Of a stretch of 64,000 bases of DNA, positions 63,608 through 64,000 are shown in pieces (the first letter of the stretch is position 1; each line of letters starts with the position of its first letter). The stretch covers positions 8,352,631-8,416,630 of the forward strand of contig NC_051108.1 in the NCBI RefSeq assembly GCF_901709675.1, read 5' to 3'. A program made the translations under genes and the position numbers. The notes below the pieces were generated by a model. It saw only the letters and a list, made by a program, of their open reading frames with translations. It was not told the DNA's origin and searched no databases. The DNA is from Syngnathus acus. Lineage: Eukaryota > Chordata > Actinopteri > Syngnathiformes > Syngnathidae.

Positions 63608-64000
63608 TGTTAGGGTAGTGCTCACTCTAACTTATTTTGCAAGAACCACACTGGAGACAAGTTAGTCGTTTCAGACACCTGCAGGTGGAGAGTTCACTCG
63701 TCGCTGTGCTTACAGCGATGGTCGAATGAAGTCTGACTCAGGCCTCATCAGGTGCATATTTATTGAGAGAAACAGAGTGGGGTTGAAAGTGGGTGTGTGG
63801 GAACACAGGATGGGGTGAAGCCGCTTCCCTGCTGATAAAAGCATAGCAGGGGGCCTTTTACGACTTTGTGTAAACAAAGCAACTTTGATTGCTTCCTCTG
63901 CAGCTAGTCAATCAGGTGAAAAGATCTTAGCACTTTGGTCTACTACTTTTGTTAAGACAGGACAAGCTAGGTACATTACAGGTTACATTCCAACATAATC
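63608..64000 (-). repeat. BEL/Pao 5' LTR, partial
   Basis: On the minus strand this ends CACTACCCTAACA at 63608, 26 bp before the pol frame. It continues past the window edge. A 50-bp relative is at 7934-7984. Confidence 0.6.

Overview
This is a transposon-dominated stretch of a ray-finned fish genome, probably a percomorph teleost; I cannot name the species. The evidence is a vertebrate phospholipase C delta gene with small exons and canonical splice sites, L2/CR1-like and other LINEs, Tc1 elements, many hAT-type non-autonomous elements with 8-bp target duplications, tRNA-derived SINEs, a BEL/Pao element, and long microsatellites.

Host genes, all on the minus strand. The 5' half of plcd3 occupies 42201 down to 11220: promoter, exon 1 (41977-42067), exon 2 (34362-34417), exon 3 (21721-21832), exon 4 (12111-12339), exon 5 (11546-11675) and exon 6 (11220-11445). 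Reading phases join perfectly and give about 281 residues: an N-terminal leader, the PH domain and the EF-hands. The catalytic X/Y and C2 exons lie outside the window. Intron 4 is a minor-spliceosome AT-AC intron. The other long introns are filled with transposons. Upstream on the same strand, 44116-44354 is the last coding exon of a gene I do not recognise.

Layout. 1-3.1 kb: LINE pieces and a BED-finger-like remnant. 3.4-4.9 kb: a SINE and a decayed mobile ORF. 4.9-7.9 kb: a TIR family (ends CCGTAATTTTCGGACTATAA) with tandem blocks. 8.26-9.55 kb: a hAT element with perfect TSDs. 10.1-10.8 kb: a diverged LTR fragment. 13.35-17.44 kb: a Tc1-like element split by a 2.56-kb hAT element containing a palindrome. 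17.5-32 kb: Tigger-like, LINE, Tc1 and SINE pieces, then two L2-like LINEs head to head, one of them full length with a 992-codon ORF. 32-39.7 kb: more TIR elements and nested LINEs. 40-42 kb: an L1 ORF1 fragment and (CT)n. 43.1-43.9 kb: a deleted hAT. 44.4-45.8 kb: another L2-like LINE.

46199-61341 is the most remarkable object: a 15.1-kb LTR retroelement in minus orientation with about 99% identical 1.17-kb LTRs, a 4-bp TSD, a tRNA-Trp-type primer-binding site, a leader splice donor and a purine tract, but no recognisable gag, pol or env. It sits inside the pol frame of a decayed BEL/Pao element (46133-46198 and 61342-63582, LTR from 63608). Its interior was rearranged: two 3.7-kb inverted arms are bounded by copies of one hAT family, and the TSDs show that recombination between two inverted hAT insertions, followed by a central deletion, flipped and duplicated the body. 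At the original 5' end of that body lie two tandem modules with matching three-way-junction folds supported by compensatory base changes, a candidate undescribed leader RNA structure.
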